Source: Caballeronia sordidicola (lineage in GTDB: Bacteria > Pseudomonadota > Gammaproteobacteria > Burkholderiales > Burkholderiaceae). Taken from it: a stretch of 64,000 bases of DNA. The notes under the pieces are model-generated. The model did no database searches and was not told the origin of the DNA. It worked only from the letters and a program-made list of their open reading frames with translations. The stretch covers positions 37,382 through 101,381 of the forward strand of contig NZ_FCOC02000021.1 of the NCBI RefSeq assembly GCF_001544455.2, read 5' to 3'. Below, in pieces: positions 18,247 through 26,513 of this stretch (position 1 is the stretch's first letter; each line of letters begins with the position of its first letter). Both the position numbers and the translations under genes were made by a program.

Positions 18247-19062
18247 ATGAACGTCGGTCTTTTCACCTTGCCCATTGCACCGCTTGTTTTCCTTGTCAGC
18301 GTGGTTGTTGCACTTCTCGCCGGATGGATTTTTCGCAAAGGCCACACGGATGTGGATGGCGCGATTTTCACGAGCGTTTTCATTGCACTGATCGTGGCGC
18401 GATTGTCATTCGCGTGGCGTTATTTGCCCGCGTACAAAGACGACTTGTGGAAAATTCTCGACTACCGCGACCAGGGATTCGATTCTGTTCCGGGGCTGAT
18501 GGCCGGAGCGTGCCTGGTGATTTTTTTCGCGGCGCGTCGACGCGCGATGCGCGTGCCTTTGTTGGCGGCGGTCATTTCGGGCTCGTTCGTGTGGGGTGGC
18601 GCTACCGTTGCGATGGGCGTTGTCCGTTCATCGGGAACGATCCCGGTTGTTTCATTGCTAAACATGGAAGGCGTGCGACAGCCGCTCTCGAAAGGCAATG
18701 GCCGCCCGGTCGTGCTGAATCTTTGGGCGACATGGTGCCCGCCGTGCCAGGCGGAAATGCCGGTTCTGGAAGAGGCGCAGAGGAATATTCGGGGTATCGA
18801 AATCGTTTTCGTGAATCAAGGCGAAACGCGGGAGGTGGTCGATGCTTATCTACACTCGCGTGGCATCGGGATTAAGAACGCGTTCCTTGATCCGCAACTT
18901 ACGGTGGCGAAAGCCGTCGCCGCGAGGGCATATCCAACGACGCTGTTCTACGATGCGCAAGGCCATTTGTTATCGGCGCATCTGGGCCAGTTTTCACGCG
19001 CCACGTTCATGCAGGCCATGGAACAGTTCTATCCGGACATTGCAGCGAGCGTTGCGCAATAA
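18247..19062 (+). CDS. TlpA-type thioredoxin fused to an Lgt-like membrane domain
   Basis: 271 residues. The first 125 residues form about four membrane spans that resemble the N-terminal half of prolipoprotein diacylglyceryl transferase (ARLSFAWRY, then GLMAGACLVIFF), without its full catalytic set. The C-terminal periplasmic domain is a TlpA/ResA thioredoxin with NLWATWCPPCQAEMPVLEE (Cys164, Cys167) and the cis-Pro region AYPTTLFYD. Likely role: membrane-tethered disulfide reduction in the periplasm, with electrons possibly passed through the membrane part. Confidence 0.88.
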   Translation: MNVGLFTLPIAPLVFLVSVVVALLAGWIFRKGHTDVDGAIFTSVFIALIVARLSFAWRYLPAYKDDLWKILDYRDQGFDSVPGLMAGACLVIFFAARRRAMRVPLLAAVISGSFVWGGATVAMGVVRSSGTIPVVSLLNMEGVRQPLSKGNGRPVVLNLWATWCPPCQAEMPVLEEAQRNIRGIEIVFVNQGETREVVDAYLHSRGIGIKNAFLDPQLTVAKAVAARAYPTTLFYDAQGHLLSAHLGQFSRATFMQAMEQFYPDIAASVAQ

Positions 19063-19101
19063 TGCCGGCGTGAAAAACGATCTTTAACCGGACTTTGACT
19101 T

Positions 19102-19575
19102 ATGACGACATCGCCAGACCTTTCCTTAGCGCTTGACCCCGACTTCTGCAAGCTGCTTGTAAATAGCCATCTACGCGTTGTCGGCAAGCCGTTGATCGAT
19201 CCGGACGAATTGCAGCAAGATGCCGCCCGATGGCTTTATGAAAACGCGCCATTTTGCGTGGTTGCGCACAACACCGACGCGGACCCGCGCTTTGTCTACG
19301 CAAACCGCGCGGCGCAAGAATGCTTTGAATATTCATGGAGCGAAATGACGGCGTTGCGTTCGCGTCTGTCGGCTGAGCATCCAAATCGCGACGAGCGCGA
19401 CGCACTGCTGGAATCGGTGCGAACCAGGGGATATGCGAGCGGCTATCGCGGACTTCGTATAGCGAAATCGGGAAGGCGTTTCTGGATAGAGAACGTGACG
19501 GTCTGGAACCTGATCGACGATGACGGTGTGTATCGTGGGCAGGCAGCGACGTATCGCCAGTGGAAGGATGTTTGA
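19102..19575 (+). CDS. MEKHLA domain protein
   Basis: 157 residues forming one PAS-related MEKHLA domain: LVNSHLRVVGKPLI, YENAPFCVVAHNTDADPRF, YANRAAQECFEYSW, and the end RGQAATYRQW. Bacterial stand-alone members are small putative sensors of unknown ligand. No operon partner is evident; it ends 17 bases before the convergent ghrA, where TCAGG is repeated three times. Confidence 0.88.
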   Translation: MTTSPDLSLALDPDFCKLLVNSHLRVVGKPLIDPDELQQDAARWLYENAPFCVVAHNTDADPRFVYANRAAQECFEYSWSEMTALRSRLSAEHPNRDERDALLESVRTRGYASGYRGLRIAKSGRRFWIENVTVWNLIDDDGVYRGQAATYRQWKDV

Positions 19576-19592
19576 GTTCAGGTCAGGTCAGG

Positions 19593-20537
19593 TCAATAAC
19601 CCCGTGCACGATCGACCGATTCGGGGATCTGGCCCGTTTCGCGGTATCGGTTGATGTTTTGCGCAATGATTGCCGATGCTGTTCTGCAATCTGTCGGCGC
19701 GGAGATATGCGGCAATACAGTGACGTCTGGATGCGCCCATTGCCAGGCATCGGGCGGCAACGGTTCCACGCTGAAGACGTCGAGGACCGCATGCTTGATA
19801 TGGCCATTGTCAAGGCATGCGCGAAGGGCGTGATCGGAAATGATAGGTCCGCGCGCGAAGTTGATCAGCGACGCGCCAGATGGAACATGACCGAGCGTTT
19901 CTGCATTCAATAGATCGTTCGTGCCCGCAGTGAGCGGCAGCAGGCAGATCAGAATGTCGGCTTTCGCGAGCATTGCGGGCAATTCTGATTCACCTGCAAA
20001 ACATTCCACGCCCGCAAGCGTTTTGCGCGTCCTGCTCCAGCCGCAGACATTGAAACCCGCATCAAGCAGTCGACGCGCCGCGGCCTCGCCAAGCGCGCCC
20101 AAGCCAAGCAAGGCAATTGTCTTTGCTTGCGCTCGCGTGTATTCCAGCGGCATCCATATATGCTCGCGCTGCTGCGCGGCATAGAGCGGCATGTCGCGGT
20201 GCAGGAACATGGTCCACGCGAGCACGGCTTCCGCCATGGTGTCGGCAAGCTGCGGATCGACCAGCCTGACGATCTTCAGGTCCGTATCCGCGAGATCGGT
20301 CACCAGCCGCTCGACACCGGCCCATACGCTGTGCACCCACGCAAGACGCGGCAGTTGCCGGATGTCCTCGGGCAGCGGGTTGATGACAATCGCAAAGGTG
20401 CTTTCGGCTTTTGCCGCCGTGTCGAGTTCATTCAGCGGGACAATCCGTTCTCCCGGCATTTCGCGTTGCAACGCGGCGAGCCACTCGCGGGCAAACCGGT
20501 AATCCGGATTGACGACAAAAGGAATGGGTGCGTTCAC
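19593..20537 (-). CDS. ghrA: Glyoxylate/hydroxypyruvate reductase A
   Basis: 314 residues, the normal GhrA length. The nucleotide motif is ALLGLGALGEAAARRLLDAG. The catalytic triad of D-2-hydroxyacid dehydrogenases is present: Arg in INFARGPII, Glu in VFSVEPLP, and His in VLPHISAPTD. It reduces glyoxylate and hydroxypyruvate with NADPH in the cytoplasm. Its start overlaps the VOC gene stop by four bases, so the two form an operon divergent from a LysR regulator. Confidence 0.92.
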   Translation of the reverse strand: MNAPIPFVVNPDYRFAREWLAALQREMPGERIVPLNELDTAAKAESTFAIVINPLPEDIRQLPRLAWVHSVWAGVERLVTDLADTDLKIVRLVDPQLADTMAEAVLAWTMFLHRDMPLYAAQQREHIWMPLEYTRAQAKTIALLGLGALGEAAARRLLDAGFNVCGWSRTRKTLAGVECFAGESELPAMLAKADILICLLPLTAGTNDLLNAETLGHVPSGASLINFARGPIISDHALRACLDNGHIKHAVLDVFSVEPLPPDAWQWAHPDVTVLPHISAPTDCRTASAIIAQNINRYRETGQIPESVDRARGY

Positions 20538-20947
20538 TTCGCGTAGACCTTGTCGAGTTGCGCGAAGCCTTTTATTTCGATGGGGTTGCCGCTTGGATCG
20601 CGAAAAAACATGGTGGCTTGTTCGCCCGGTTCGCCTGCAAAACGCAAACTCGGTGGAATCACGAAGTCGATATTTGCGTCGACAAGACGACCCGCCAGCG
20701 AGCGCCAGTCGACCATGTCCATTACCAGGCCGAGATGAGGCATGGGCACCCAGTGTTCTCCGACCTTGCCCGTGTTGGTCACCGGGAAAGGCTCGCCAAG
20801 ATGCAGCGAAATCTGATGGCCGAAAAAGTCGAAATCTACCCAGGTGCCGGTGCTGCGTCCTTCTTCGCAGCCGAGGAGGGCGCCATAGAACGCGCGCGCT
20901 TCATCGAGATTCGTTACGTGATAGGCGAGATGGAAAGCGGTTTGCAT
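20534..20947 (-). CDS. VOC-family (glyoxalase-like) protein
   Basis: 137 residues, one paired beta-alpha-beta VOC domain. Metal-site candidates are His9 in FHLAYHV, His in FGHQISLHL, His in MPHLGLV and Glu in NPIEIKGF. The substrate is unknown. It resembles the VOC protein at 57139 closely (shared WVDFDF-GHQI and PGEQATMFF), and both lie divergent from paralogous LysR genes. Translationally coupled to ghrA. Confidence 0.88.
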   Translation of the reverse strand: MQTAFHLAYHVTNLDEARAFYGALLGCEEGRSTGTWVDFDFFGHQISLHLGEPFPVTNTGKVGEHWVPMPHLGLVMDMVDWRSLAGRLVDANIDFVIPPSLRFAGEPGEQATMFFRDPSGNPIEIKGFAQLDKVYAK

Positions 20948-20994
20948 GGGCGCTGTTTACATGACGGAACGAGAACGATGGAAAGCCTAGCATC

Positions 20995-21014
20995 GCTATT
21001 TCGAAAGAGATAGC
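20995..21014. promoter_or_regulatory. Inverted repeat between VOC and LysR genes
   Basis: GCTATTTC, four bases, GAGATAGC: arms match at 7 of 8 pairs, in the 99-base divergent region. The size and place fit a LysR operator. Confidence 0.5.
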
Positions 21015-21046
21015 ATGGATTATTTTCATCAACCAAAGGATTTCTT

Positions 21047-21916
21047 TTGGAGACGCGATATCTGAAGAGCTTGATTGCGGTCGTCGACTGTGGCTCTATA
21101 GCCGACGCGGCACGCACCGAGCACCTGACGGCCGCGGCAATCGGGCAGCGAATCCAGGCACTCGAACGGGAGCTTGGAATCGCGTTGCTGTCGCGCGATG
21201 GCTACACGGCGCGGCCCACGCAGGCATGCGTTGCGCTGATGCCGCGCGCGCGCCGCCTGGTGCGGGAAGCCACGCTGCTTCCCGGCGACGCCGACCTCGA
21301 CGGCCTGAGCGGGCTCCTGCGCGTGGGCGCCATCTCGACGGCGCTGACAGGCATGCTTCCCGGCCCGTTGCGCGCGTTGACCCAGCGCGCGCCGCAAGCC
21401 CGGCCCGTGATCGTGCCGGGCACCTCGCGTGCCTTGTTTCAGGCGTTGCAGGCGGGCGATCTGGATGCGGCCATTGTTGTCATGCCGCCATTCGCGCTCC
21501 CCAAAACGATTCAATGCGTCCTTCTGCGGCGCGAGCCGCTGGTGTTCATCGCCGATGCAAAAGCCCGCACAAGCGTGGCTTCGCTGCTGCAGCGCCGCCC
21601 ATATATTCGCTACGATCCCGACGCATGGGGCGGCCGCTACGCCGCAAAATATCTCGCGGATAGCGCCCTTGAACCCACGGTCATGTGCGATCTGGACGCG
21701 CTCGAAGCAATCGCGCTGCTTGTGTCGGACGGCGTGGGCGTGAGCCTCGTGCCGCGCTGGGCGGGCATCGAGCGTTTTGCCGGCGATTGCAGGGTGACGC
21801 AGATTCCGGGCGGCGCGTACGAGCGCGAGATCGTATTGCTGGCTAGCGCGGAACCCGACCGGCCAAACCTGCTGTCGATTCTCGCGGAGGCGCTTCAGCC
21901 CCCCTTGAAGCGATAG
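21047..21916 (+). CDS. LysR-family regulator (TTG start)
   Basis: 289 residues. The start is TTG at 21047, preceded by AAAGGA at a good distance; no in-frame ATG fits the DNA-binding domain. The helix-turn-helix region is GSIADAARTEHLTAAAIGQR IQALE, and the effector domain begins at LRVGAISTALTGMLPG. It likely controls the divergent VOC-ghrA operon. It is a paralogue of the LysR at 56034. The 210 bases after it carry the promoter of the next cluster. Confidence 0.9.
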   Translation: METRYLKSLIAVVDCGSIADAARTEHLTAAAIGQRIQALERELGIALLSRDGYTARPTQACVALMPRARRLVREATLLPGDADLDGLSGLLRVGAISTALTGMLPGPLRALTQRAPQARPVIVPGTSRALFQALQAGDLDAAIVVMPPFALPKTIQCVLLRREPLVFIADAKARTSVASLLQRRPYIRYDPDAWGGRYAAKYLADSALEPTVMCDLDALEAIALLVSDGVGVSLVPRWAGIERFAGDCRVTQIPGGAYEREIVLLASAEPDRPNLLSILAEALQPPLKR

Positions 21917-22047
21917 CACGAGCGATTGTCTTCATCGGCACGGTCCGGTCATGTACCTGATGCTATAAAAATACAATCGGTGTAGGCAGGCGGATAATAA
22001 AAAACGCCTGAATCATGTTGTTCTACGAACGAATGCGAAGTTGGCGC

Positions 22048-22085
22048 TTGACGCGTACTTTTTGCTTTTGTATAAATTTGTACAA
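22048..22085 (+). promoter_or_regulatory. Sigma70 promoter with overlapping GntR-type operator (binding-protein gene)
   Basis: -35 TTGACG (22048-22053), 17-base spacer, -10 TATAAA (22071-22076). The near-palindrome TTGTATAAATTTGTACAA (22068-22085) lies right over the -10, a classic repressor position. The same arrangement recurs on the other strand at 32824-32861, upstream of the ABC permease. Confidence 0.8.
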
Positions 22086-22126
22086 ATAGAGCAAAACGTT
22101 ATTTTCCCTTCTCATCTGGAACTGCC

Positions 22127-22948
22127 ATGAAATCAAGCACTGCACTACGCGCGCTGTTCGCCACGGCGGCTGTCTCGTTTGCCCTTGTCTCGCCGGCGCG
22201 CGCGGCGGCGCCCGTGAAAACCATTGAAAGTGGACATCTCACCTACGGTGTCGCGGCGACGTTCGCACCGTTCGAGTTCACCGAGAACGGCACGCTGACG
22301 GGCTTCGACATTGACCTGATCAACGCCGTCGCCAAGCAGATGCAACTCGCGCCCGCACCGCAGAACATGCAGTTCAGCGGCCTGATCCCGGCGCTGCAGG
22401 GCGGCCGTATCGACATCATCAATTCCGCGATGTACATCACGCCCGCGCGCAGTGGACAGGTGGATTTCGTGCCGTATATGCGGCTTGGCGACCGGATCAT
22501 CGTGCAGGCGTCGAACCCGGCGAAGATCACCGGCCGCGACGACTCGATCTGCGGAAAGAACATTGCCGTGACGCTCGGCGGTATCGAGGAAACCTATGCG
22601 CGCGCCGACGTTCAACGCTGTGTCGCCGCCGGCAAGCCCGCACCCAACGTCATGACGCTGCCCACCGCGCAGAACTCGGTGTTGAGCCTGAACCAGGGGC
22701 GCGCGGACGCCATCTACAACTCCACACCGGGTACGGTGAAGCTGCTTGCCGAGGTGCCGAACACGTATCTGGCAGTCGGGCCCGAATTCGAGCAGACAAC
22801 CACAATTGGGTTTGCCGTGCCAAAGGGCAGCGCCGGCATGGCCGCCGCGCTCAAGGATGCGTTGGCAAAGGTCGTCGCCGACGGAACCTACAAGCAACTG
22901 ATCGATAAGTGGAAGCTGCCGCAGTCGGTCTCGATTTTCAACAACTAG
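22127..22948 (+). CDS. Periplasmic amino-acid ABC substrate-binding protein
   Basis: 273 residues with a signal peptide (cleaved near SPARAAA). The family-3 binding fold is clear: LTYGVAATFAPFEFTENG, LTGFDIDLINAVAKQM, and DIINSAMYITPAR. The family binds polar amino acids, opines or betaine-like compounds and feeds an ABC permease, here most likely the one encoded at 31310-32800, whose promoter shares the operator. A GC-rich stem-loop follows the gene. Confidence 0.92.
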   Translation: MKSSTALRALFATAAVSFALVSPARAAAPVKTIESGHLTYGVAATFAPFEFTENGTLTGFDIDLINAVAKQMQLAPAPQNMQFSGLIPALQGGRIDIINSAMYITPARSGQVDFVPYMRLGDRIIVQASNPAKITGRDDSICGKNIAVTLGGIEETYARADVQRCVAAGKPAPNVMTLPTAQNSVLSLNQGRADAIYNSTPGTVKLLAEVPNTYLAVGPEFEQTTTIGFAVPKGSAGMAAALKDALAKVVADGTYKQLIDKWKLPQSVSIFNN

Positions 22949-23000
22949 CGCATCACTTCAAACGGCCCATGTGAACAGGGCGCGCCGCGCCTGACAGGCG

Positions 23001-23020
23001 GCGTGCGGGTGAGCGCACGC
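23001..23020 (+). other. GC-rich stem-loop after the binding-protein gene
   Basis: GCGTGCG, loop GGTGAG, CGCACGC in the 147-base gap before the porin gene. There is no T-tract, so it is more likely a transcript-stabilising or attenuating hairpin than a strong terminator. Confidence 0.45.
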
Positions 23021-23095
23021 CTGCCGCGTCATCGTAAGGCATCCTGATTATCAAGCCGTACCACACGCAGATTAAAAATCCATAAAAGGCAAACG

Positions 23096-24250
23096 ATGAA
23101 ACGAGCTGCATCAATCAGCATGGCGGCTGCACTGGTCAGCCTCTCGGCCAGCGCGCAGGCGCAAAGCAGTGTGACGTTGTACGGCATCGTGGACGCCGGC
23201 CTCAGTTATATAAAGACCAGCACAGGAAACCGGTACAGCCTGTTGAGCGGCGGACTATCGGGAAACCGCTGGGGATTGAAAGGCAGCGAGGATCTCGGCG
23301 GCGGGCTTCGCGCGATTTTCCAGCTTGAGTCAGGCTTTGCAATCGGTACAGGGAAACTGGCGCAAGGTGGCCGTGAATTTGGCCGGCAAGCTTTCGTCGG
23401 GCTCGCGAGTGACCGCTGGGGAACGGTCGAACTGGGGCGCATGTACGATCCCGTCGTGGATCTCGTGCAGCCGCTGACAGCCGACGGCACGCTCGGCAGC
23501 GTGCCGTTCGCCACGCCGGGCGACGTGGACAACAATGACTTCAGCGCGCGCGTATCGAATGCAGTGAAATATTTGAGTCCAATCTATTCAGGACTGCAAT
23601 TCGAAGCATTGTATGCATTCGGCGGCGTTGCTGGATCGACGGGACAGGGATATACCTATAGCGGCGCGGTTTCCTATAGCAACGGGCCGTTGAAACTCGC
23701 CGCGGGTTATATGCAAGCTACCAATGCCAACGCGGCCACCGGCAAGCGGACCGCATGGACCAGCGGTTCCACCGACGCGCTGTTCGAAGGCGGCTCCATC
23801 AACGCCGCTTACCAGAGCGCGCATGTGCTCGGCATTGCTCAGGCCGCTGCGCAATATCAACTCGGCGCGTTCACGCTCGGCGCGGGCTACAGCAATGCAC
23901 GCTACACCAGCGACGGAGAGTCCACTTTCGGCACCACGGAACGCTTCAACACCGGCCGCGTGTATGGATTTTATCGGGCCACGCCAAGCTTGCGTTTCGG
24001 TCTCGGCTATATCCTGACGGCGGCCAGCGGCGACACGTCCGCGCGCTACAACGTGGTGAGCGCGGGCAGCTTCTACCAGTTGTCCAAGCGCACGGACGTC
24101 TATCTGACCGGCGCGTTCCAGCACGCGTCCGGCACCCAGCGCACCACGTCTGGCGGAACGCAACGGGCGCTGGCAACCATTTCGTCGTATGGCATCGACG
24201 GCACCGGCACGCAGGAAATCGTCACCGTTGGCCTGCGGCACCGGTTTTGA
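23096..24250 (+). CDS. Burkholderia-type outer-membrane porin
   Basis: 384 residues with a signal peptide (ending ASAQAQ) and the typical mature start SSVTLYGIVDAGLSYI. Alternating beta-strands, the loop-3 region, and the C-terminal EIVTVGLRHRF ending in Phe (needed for BAM assembly) mark a trimeric 16-strand general porin. It lies between the binding protein and the dehydratase on the same strand, so it probably serves entry of the cluster substrate. Confidence 0.95.
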   Translation: MKRAASISMAAALVSLSASAQAQSSVTLYGIVDAGLSYIKTSTGNRYSLLSGGLSGNRWGLKGSEDLGGGLRAIFQLESGFAIGTGKLAQGGREFGRQAFVGLASDRWGTVELGRMYDPVVDLVQPLTADGTLGSVPFATPGDVDNNDFSARVSNAVKYLSPIYSGLQFEALYAFGGVAGSTGQGYTYSGAVSYSNGPLKLAAGYMQATNANAATGKRTAWTSGSTDALFEGGSINAAYQSAHVLGIAQAAAQYQLGAFTLGAGYSNARYTSDGESTFGTTERFNTGRVYGFYRATPSLRFGLGYILTAASGDTSARYNVVSAGSFYQLSKRTDVYLTGAFQHASGTQRTTSGGTQRALATISSYGIDGTGTQEIVTVGLRHRF

Positions 24251-24283
24251 ATCGGCCTGAATCGATATAACGAGGTAATCAGC

Positions 24284-25279
24284 ATGTTGTCCTATCAAAC
24301 TCCTGTCACGCAGGATGTGTTCGACGCCGCCGCGCGTCTGCGCGACGTCGCCATAGAGACGCCGATCGTGCGCTCCGATCTGCTCGATGAAATCACGGGT
24401 GCGCAGGTTTTTGTCAAGCTCGAAAGTCTTCAGCATACCGGAGCATTCAAGTTTCGCGGCGCATACAACTGCCTCTCCCGGCTCGATCGCGCCGCTTGCC
24501 CGGACGGCGTGGTGGCTTATTCGACCGGCAACCACGGCCAGGCGATTGCGACCGTCGGCCGGATGCTGGGCATTCCAACGACGGTCGTCATGCCGTCGAA
24601 TGCGCCTGAGAACAAGGTCGAGAAGGCACGGCTCGCGGGCGCCCGCATTGTCCGATACGACCGCGAGCGCCAAAGCCGCGAAGAGGTCGCGGCGGAACTG
24701 GCGACGCAAGGCCGCTTCGCCGTGGTGCCGCCCGGAGACCATCATCATGTGATCGCGGGGCAGGCGACGGTCGCGCTCGAAGCATTGGCGCGGCTCGGCC
24801 ACGACGCACTCGACGCCATTGTCGTGCCGTGCGGCGGCGGCGGGTTATCGGCGGGGACGTGCCTTGCCGTGGAAGCGGCGGAGTCGGACGCGCAGGTCTG
24901 GGCCGCCGAACCAGCGGCCTTCGACGATACCCGCCGTTCGCTCGCGTCGGGCATGCGTGAAAGCAATCCCTCCGGCGCTGTGTCGATGTGCGACGCGCTG
25001 CTCGCACCCATCCCGGCCGAGCTGCCGTTTTCCATCAACAGCCAGCGGCTGGCGGGCGTGCTCGTGGCGGACGATCAGGCAGTCGCGCGCGCGATGGCTT
25101 TCTGTTTCGAGGCGTTCCGTGTAGTGGTCGAACCGGGCGGCGCGGTTGCACTGGCCGCGATGATGGCGGACCCCGCCGCGAGCGCCCTGCGCGGCAAGCG
25201 CGTGCTGGTGATTGCTTCGGGCGGCAATGTGGACGCCGCGCTGTTTGCATCGGCGATTACAGGCGGTTCTGTGAATTGA
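24284..25279 (+). CDS. Threonine dehydratase-like PLP enzyme
   Basis: 331 residues, fold-type II. The PLP lysine is in QHTGAFKFRGA, the phosphate loop is CGGGGLSAG, and the C-terminus lacks the ACT domain of biosynthetic IlvA, as in catabolic threonine/serine or hydroxyaspartate dehydratases and EutB-like enzymes. Likely reaction: removing ammonia and water from a hydroxy-amino acid. Start supported by GAGGTAATCAGC before ATG. It meets the convergent amidotransferase gene with no gap. Confidence 0.88.
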   Translation: MLSYQTPVTQDVFDAAARLRDVAIETPIVRSDLLDEITGAQVFVKLESLQHTGAFKFRGAYNCLSRLDRAACPDGVVAYSTGNHGQAIATVGRMLGIPTTVVMPSNAPENKVEKARLAGARIVRYDRERQSREEVAAELATQGRFAVVPPGDHHHVIAGQATVALEALARLGHDALDAIVVPCGGGGLSAGTCLAVEAAESDAQVWAAEPAAFDDTRRSLASGMRESNPSGAVSMCDALLAPIPAELPFSINSQRLAGVLVADDQAVARAMAFCFEAFRVVVEPGGAVALAAMMADPAASALRGKRVLVIASGGNVDAALFASAITGGSVN

Positions 25280-26470
25280 TCAGCCGCGCTGCGCCGCACG
25301 CACGAACGCGCTCAACAGCGGATGCGGCGCACCGCTTGCCGACGACAGTTCCGGATGCCCCTGCATGCCGATAAAAAACGGATGGGCACGTGCTTCAATG
25401 GCGTCTGCGATCTCGCCGCTTGCATCGCACGCGGCAACCTCAATGCCCACCCGCGAAAGCGGGGCGATCAGCGCCGGGTTCAGCTTGTAGCGGTGATTGC
25501 AGCGAATCCGCGGATCGTCGCCGAGAATCTTGCTAAGTCGGCTTACGCCTGCCGGGGCTATAGGCTGAAGTCCCAGCCGGTGAAACAGTACGTTATCCTC
25601 ATTTGTACCTATGGGCACGAAGCTCGGCAGGCTTGCGCCCGATGCCGTTTCCGCGAGGTCGATATCGTCGGTGCCAAGGGCGAGCCGCGCAAGGGCAGTC
25701 GTCATGGACTGCATGCCGAGGCATAGGCCGACCGCCGGAACCGCCGATAACCACGCATATTTCGCCGCCGCAATTTGCCCCGGCACGCGCCGCATGTCGG
25801 CGCCACCGGGCAAGACGATTCCATCGATAGCCGAAAGCGCTTCGGGGACGGTCGAGTCGTCAAGGCCAAGCGTGGAGACAAAGCGCACGTTCAATGTCAG
25901 CGCGTGCGCGTCGGCTGCGTCGGCGAGTGCGGCGAGCGTGGCCGGGTAGACGTCGCGCTGGTCGCTTTCGTCGCCGATCAACGCAATCCGGATTTCGCCG
26001 TGGGCGCTGACTTGCGAAACGCGCGTCAATGCGCTCCATCGGCCGAACGCGTCTTGCCGGGCGCGCGTGATGGTTGTTCCATCGGCGGACACGAGACTCG
26101 ATACCCCACGCTCACGGATCACGCGGTAGCGGCGCACTGGAACGTTATTGCTTTCAGCAAGTGCCGTGAGCGTGTTCGCCATGCGCGGATCAACGGGCAC
26201 GACCACATTGCCGGCAGCAGCGGACATCAGTACGTTTTCAACGCTGTCCGGCGCATGGACCGGCTGGCCGCCGAGCCGTTCGCTCCAGAGCAGACCGCTT
26301 GTGACGAGCGTCCCGTCCACGGTGACATGCTGGCGGGCATCGGCGTAACGGGTTTCATCGAACTGAACAGGCAAATGCGTGAACACCGCGCCCGTTTCGG
26401 CGGCGAAGATCGCCGCTTGCGCGCCATAGTGGGCGGGCGTTCCGGCTTCGTCTTCAATGAGATGCAGCAT
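25280..26470 (-). CDS. CTP-synthase-type glutamine amidotransferase domain with a novel N-terminal half
   Basis: 396 residues. From about 160 to the end it follows the class I amidotransferase domain of CTP synthase: RIALIGDESDQRDVYPATLA, nucleophile Cys250 in VGLCLGMQSM, CNHRYKLNP, and the His372/Glu374 pair in HPFFIGMQGHPE. The triad is intact. The first 155 residues are not the CTP synthase ligase domain and I do not recognise them. It may release ammonia from a gamma-glutamyl or amide substrate of this catabolic cluster. Start set by GGGGAG 7 bases before ATG. Confidence 0.75.
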   Translation of the reverse strand: MLHLIEDEAGTPAHYGAQAAIFAAETGAVFTHLPVQFDETRYADARQHVTVDGTLVTSGLLWSERLGGQPVHAPDSVENVLMSAAAGNVVVPVDPRMANTLTALAESNNVPVRRYRVIRERGVSSLVSADGTTITRARQDAFGRWSALTRVSQVSAHGEIRIALIGDESDQRDVYPATLAALADAADAHALTLNVRFVSTLGLDDSTVPEALSAIDGIVLPGGADMRRVPGQIAAAKYAWLSAVPAVGLCLGMQSMTTALARLALGTDDIDLAETASGASLPSFVPIGTNEDNVLFHRLGLQPIAPAGVSRLSKILGDDPRIRCNHRYKLNPALIAPLSRVGIEVAACDASGEIADAIEARAHPFFIGMQGHPELSSASGAPHPLLSAFVRAAQRG

Positions 26471-26513
26471 TGCGGTCTCCCCGAATCTTCATCGCGATCC
26501 TGTCCGCGAACGC

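Noticed and set aside
19577..19596. Repeat array
   Set aside because: Three short copies of TCAGG between convergent genes are too few and too short to be a CRISPR or functional repeat.
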